In this document: one piece after another, positions 61,079 through 64,000 of the stretch
Numbering within the stretch: the first letter of the stretch is position 1
Layout: the number at the start of each line of letters is the position of its first letter
Origin: Mesorhizobium sp. NZP2298
GTDB taxonomy: Bacteria > Pseudomonadota > Alphaproteobacteria > Rhizobiales > Rhizobiaceae
Length of the DNA: 64,000 bases
Direction: 5' to 3'
Assembly (NCBI RefSeq): GCF_013170825.1
Contig: NZ_CP033365.1
Coordinates: 6,522,001 to 6,586,000, forward strand
The notes under the pieces: generated by a model
Database searches by the model: none
Seen by the model: only the letters and a program-made list of their open reading frames with translations
What the model was told of the DNA's origin: nothing
Made by a program: the position numbers and the translations under genes

Positions 61079-63054
61079 CAAGAACCCGGAAGGCCAGCCC
61101 TCGACAGCATTTCAAGGAATCTCGAGTGATGATGATCCTTCACGTAGCGCGGCACAAAGCCGGGACAGACATTACCCAGGTTGAGATGAGGAAGCTGTGA
61201 CAGGCAGTGATGGATCGCCCGCGACGCTTCTTCGTTGTTTCCGGTGGCCGAAGCGCTCGCGGCCCAATAAAGGGCGCCGCGAACGAAGCCCGGCTTTGTC
61301 CTGACCACCTTGCGGGCGACCTCAAGCGCCCGCCGGTCATCTCCGCCGGCAAACAACGCCACAACCAGGCCGTGGTGACGCCAGAAATCGATGACGTCAT
61401 GCGTTCCGAGCCGGATTGCCTCATTGGCCTCACGCACTGCTTCACCGACCTGTCCGCGCAACGCAAAGAGCATCGAAATGTCGCCGTGGCCAGACGGGTA
61501 GCTTGGGTTGAGACTGATCGCGTGTTGGCATTCGGCGATCGCCTCGTCGATACGGCCGGAACTTTCGAGGGCGAATGACAGGATGCAGCGGGCGATTTCG
61601 TCGTCAGGCACTGCCAGTACCGATGCTTTCGCAAGCTCAATCGCACGTTCGATCTGCGCCTGCTCCCGAGGCAGCGCGCCGAACGCCACGCTCATGGAGA
61701 TCGCGATCGAAAGCGTTCGCTGTGCACGGGCATTGTCGGGGCCTATCGAAAGGGCCTTCTCGGCGAGTTCTATCCCGACCAACAACGAGTCCCGGGTCAT
61801 CTCAAAATACTTCATGAGAGCTTCGTTCACCAACCTGCGCACTTCGGGAGGGCCCGGCGGGCTTTTGTCGCGAACCTTCCAGTTCGTCAGTTGCAGTTCG
61901 AGGATCACGGCCAGCACAACCGACTGTGCGATCCTGTCCTGGAATTCGAGCGCGTTCTCGGAGTGGCCGTCGAATTTCTGAGCCCAGACATTGTGGCCGC
62001 TGCCAGCGTCGGCAAGCTGGACGTTCACCCTCAGTTCGTCGCCGGATCGCTGAACGCTGCCGTTGAGCATGTAACGCGCTCGAACCAAGGCCGGCGTTTT
62101 GAGTTCATCGCCGTTCTTCTCCAAGGACGGGAGCCCGGAGAGCACGACATAGTCGGCAACCTCGGAGAGGGCCGTGGTAATGTCCTGGACGAGCCCCTTG
62201 GCGAAAAAGTCGTCGCCTCGCTTTCCGGTGAGATTGACGAAGTCGGCAACGCTGATGGATGGCCGCCCGGAGCGCTGGCTGGCTGGAGGAGCGTTTGCCG
62301 ACTGCAGAGTTGTCGTGTCGGCGGCAGACAGCAGGGATTGCCACAGCGCCCGCGTCTCCGGGCTCGCCTCGACGCCGAACTCCTTCTTCAGCATGCTCCT
62401 GCAAGCCTCGTATGTCCTTATCGCCCTGTCGCGCTGGCCGCATGCGGCAAGCAAGTCCATCTTGAGCCGATAGGACTCCTCCCGCGCCGGGTCCATGCCC
62501 AGAATTCGATCGGCCAAGGCTAGCCCGGCCTCTGTGTCCACGAGGCGGGCAAGTTTTTCAAAGGACTCAAGCGCACGGCCCAGCAGCCTGTCGCGTTCCG
62601 ACGCCGCCCAGTCATCGAAAGCGTTGCTCCCCAGATAGACGCCATCAAGAAACGGTCCGATATAGTGCGCCAGAGCCGTCTCGAGGTCCGGTGCGGAGCG
62701 GGCGGAAAGCCCGGATTCAAACTCCTCGACATCAACTCGCACCGTGTCCGGTCTGAGGCCTATCAACTCCCTCCGGGAATGGATGATATCCACGCCCGCC
62801 CGCGACAGATCCCGGCGCAGAACGCTGAGGGTCTGACGCAAGCTGTTGCGCGAGTGTTCGCTGTCGCTATCGCCCCAGAGCAGATCAGCCAGCTTCTCCC
62901 TTGTCGCCGTCATGCCTGGACACCGGGTCAGATAGGCAATGATCGCGGGACCCCGCTTCCCGGTCAACCAGATCGGGCCGACAGTTTCCTTCTCAATTCG
63001 GAAGCCGCCGAAGAGTGAGATTTTACTTGCGGCGACGCTGTCCCCACTTTGCAT
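61078..63054 (-). CDS. BTAD/SARP-type regulator with TolB-like and TPR domains
   Basis: The 658-residue protein has an N-terminal OmpR-type winged helix (about 10-95: ISLFGGFRIEKETVGPIWL; MTATREKLADLLWGDSDSEHSRNSLRQTLSVLRRDL-type), a BTAD bacterial transcriptional activation domain (about 100-245) and a TolB/FlgO-like module (about 270-400: SISVADFVNLTGKRGDDFFAKGLVQDITTALS). The C-terminal TPR-like region (about 410-640) includes AIAECQHAISLNPSYPSGHGDISMLFALRGQVGEAVREANEAIRLG-type sequence. No cyclase domain is present. Rhizobial genomes carry many of these regulators; targets are unknown. Confidence 0.9.
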   Translation of the reverse strand: MQSGDSVAASKISLFGGFRIEKETVGPIWLTGKRGPAIIAYLTRCPGMTATREKLADLLWGDSDSEHSRNSLRQTLSVLRRDLSRAGVDIIHSRRELIGLRPDTVRVDVEEFESGLSARSAPDLETALAHYIGPFLDGVYLGSNAFDDWAASERDRLLGRALESFEKLARLVDTEAGLALADRILGMDPAREESYRLKMDLLAACGQRDRAIRTYEACRSMLKKEFGVEASPETRALWQSLLSAADTTTLQSANAPPASQRSGRPSISVADFVNLTGKRGDDFFAKGLVQDITTALSEVADYVVLSGLPSLEKNGDELKTPALVRARYMLNGSVQRSGDELRVNVQLADAGSGHNVWAQKFDGHSENALEFQDRIAQSVVLAVILELQLTNWKVRDKSPPGPPEVRRLVNEALMKYFEMTRDSLLVGIELAEKALSIGPDNARAQRTLSIAISMSVAFGALPREQAQIERAIELAKASVLAVPDDEIARCILSFALESSGRIDEAIAECQHAISLNPSYPSGHGDISMLFALRGQVGEAVREANEAIRLGTHDVIDFWRHHGLVVALFAGGDDRRALEVARKVVRTKPGFVRGALYWAASASATGNNEEASRAIHHCLSQLPHLNLGNVCPGFVPRYVKDHHHSRFLEMLSRAGLPGS

Positions 63055-63277
63055 TTCTTAACAGCTTCCCAGCCTAACGAAATTCTAACTCAAAACTAAC
63101 GCTTCGCAACCGGTAGAACCACGCGTTCAAGCGCTACCGTGACGACAGATCAATTAAGGCATCGCTCAAGTAGGGGCAACTGAACGAACCGCCGGTTGTA
63201 GGGACGGAACCGGGCGCCCTGAAATAGTTGGAGCCATCGCAACCCCGCGACAGGCTTTATTCCCAGGGGTGCGGTGG
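63055..63277. promoter_or_regulatory. divergent promoter region between the BTAD regulator and EamA gene
   Basis: This 223-base gap separates two divergent genes. It contains a run of CTAAC-like direct repeats (CCTAACGAAATTCTAACTC, then AAAACTAACG) at about 63073-63101, spaced roughly 12-14 bases, just upstream of the regulator start. SARP-type regulators bind short direct repeats, so autoregulation is conceivable. No -35/-10 could be fixed. Confidence 0.35.
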
Positions 63278-63985
63278 ATGTCCGAGCCTAAGGCCAATTT
63301 GCTGCTGCTGTTTGCCGCTGCCCTATGGGGCTTGGGCAACGTCGCACAAAAGACGATGCCTGTTCATCTTGACGCGCTGAGTGCCGTCGGCTTGCGCTGC
63401 CTGATCGGGGGGTTGCTTGTGCTGCCCTTTGTCTTGACCGAAAGGCGACTGCCCGCGGGGCCGGGCCATTTTTCCAGCCTGGCCAGGGTGGGCGTGCTGT
63501 TTGCCGTCTCCATCACGCTTCAGCAACTTTGCCATCTCGGCGCCACGGTCACAAATGCAAGCTTCCTGGTGAGCACGGCAACCGTGATGACGCCACTTGC
63601 CGCCTGGCTGCTCATCGGTGAACGTCCGACCGCGAGCCTCGCGGTCGCCGCCGGGCTGACCGTGGTCGGCGCCCTGCTTTTGTCCGGCGGGATCGGCAGT
63701 CTCGGCGGCGGCGATCTCACCGCCATTCTGTCGGCCGCCTGCTATGCGCTGTGGATGGTCGAGCTCGGCCGGCGCATGCAAGCCCATGCGCGGCCGTTCA
63801 CCAGCGCGGCGACACAGTTTCTAGGCGCCGCCGCCTTCGCCCTGCCGCTCGGGGCAATCCAAGGCACCTCTTGTGGACCAAGCCGACCTGCTGCTGTTCG
63901 GCGTGGGGGCCAAGGCCCCCCGCCAAATTTCCACATGTTGAAAATGACCGCCCTGAAAGCAAGCGGTTGTCGGGATGGAGAATAG
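63278..63985 (+). pseudogene. EamA/DMT-family transporter disrupted in its second domain
   Basis: From ATG 63278 the product reads as a normal EamA permease: MSEPKANLLLLFAAALWGLG, a first EamA domain of about 140 residues and the start of the second (AILSAACYALWMVELGRRM; QFLGAAAFALPLGAIQG). Near 63865 the frame is lost. One base over, LVDQADLLLFGVG continues plausible sequence briefly, then ends. The in-frame tail (SCGPSRPAAVRRGGQGPPP onward) is unrelated. Expected length is about 290 residues with ten helices; here about 195 are authentic. A hairpin sits at the break. Confidence 0.75.
63900..63924. repeat. GC-rich hairpin at the EamA break point
   Basis: GGCGTGGGGGCC and GGCCCCCCGCC are inverted around AA, an 11-bp stem with one bulged T. 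It lies exactly where EamA-like sequence stops in the alternative frame. It could be one end of a small mobile or repeated element, or a deletion hot spot; no target duplication can be judged with the window ending here. Confidence 0.45.
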
Positions 63986-63986
63986 C

Positions 63987-64000
63987 ATGTTCGAAAGCAA
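63987..64000 (+). CDS. probable start of the next gene (cut by the window end)
   Basis: ATG at 63987 follows GGATGGAGAA, a good ribosome site, and reads MFES before the window ends. Nothing can be said about the product. It starts two bases after the stop of the disrupted EamA frame. Confidence 0.4.

Noticed and set aside
63899..64000. Insertion sequence end at the right edge
   Set aside because: One inverted repeat and a frame break are not enough; no transposase or target duplication is visible, so it is listed only as a hairpin and a finding.

Overview
The window is a high-GC, gene-dense alphaproteobacterial chromosome segment, most likely from Mesorhizobium or a close relative in the Hyphomicrobiales. 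This placement is inferred from codon use, gene families (Flp/Tad pili, DUF882, MurR/RpiR regulators, BTAD/TolB-like regulators) and a CtrA-type site. No rRNA, tRNA, CRISPR array, complete insertion sequence or phage was seen.

Layout. 1-1.5 kb: the 5' part of a GlxA-type regulator and folD. 1.7-11.2 kb: a cell-surface polysaccharide locus with a GumC/Wzz-like co-polymerase, a Wzx-like flippase, a DUF6492 protein, WecG-, GT4- and GT2-type glycosyltransferases and an O-antigen ligase/polymerase. 11.2-13.3 kb: proC and a SAF-domain oxidoreductase of the homoserine-dehydrogenase-like/DRL family. 13.6-15.9 kb: a galactitol-type PTS (IIC, IIA, IIB), unusual in this clade. 15.9-25.5 kb: a multicopper oxidase, an alpha/beta hydrolase, a complete branched-chain-amino-acid-type ABC importer, an M20 deacylase and a MurR/RpiR regulator. 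The importer and the regulator share an upstream motif. 25.6-28.7 kb: a DUF882/M15 exported protein and an unassigned polytopic membrane protein.

28.9-42.4 kb is a complete divergent Tad/Flp pilus locus. cpaA, a TPR lipoprotein, tadC, tadB and cpaF read left. Two tandem Flp pilins, cpaB, cpaC, a small lipoprotein, tadG/tadE-like genes, cpaE, an L,D-transpeptidase and a coiled-coil membrane protein read right. The 0.5 kb centre holds a perfect TTAA-N7-TTAA CtrA-type site and a 12-bp-arm inverted repeat, and hairpins lie after each pilin gene.

43.4-57 kb is a biofilm adhesin system: TolC, an LapB-like ABC transporter, an LapC-like fusion protein, a ribbon-helix-helix protein, an LapG-like periplasmic protease, and a 2166-residue RTX adhesin carrying four nearly identical 750-bp repeats. 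No LapD is present. A few kb downstream is a membrane GGDEF-like protein whose catalytic motif is destroyed but whose c-di-GMP inhibitory-site motif is kept. 57-64 kb also holds a small cysteine-containing exported protein, an LpoA-like lipoprotein, an SNase-like membrane protein, a frameshifted methyltransferase remnant, a BTAD/TolB/TPR regulator and a broken EamA transporter. Overall the window looks dominated by cell-surface functions (polysaccharide, pilus, adhesin) with two small uptake/catabolism modules between them.
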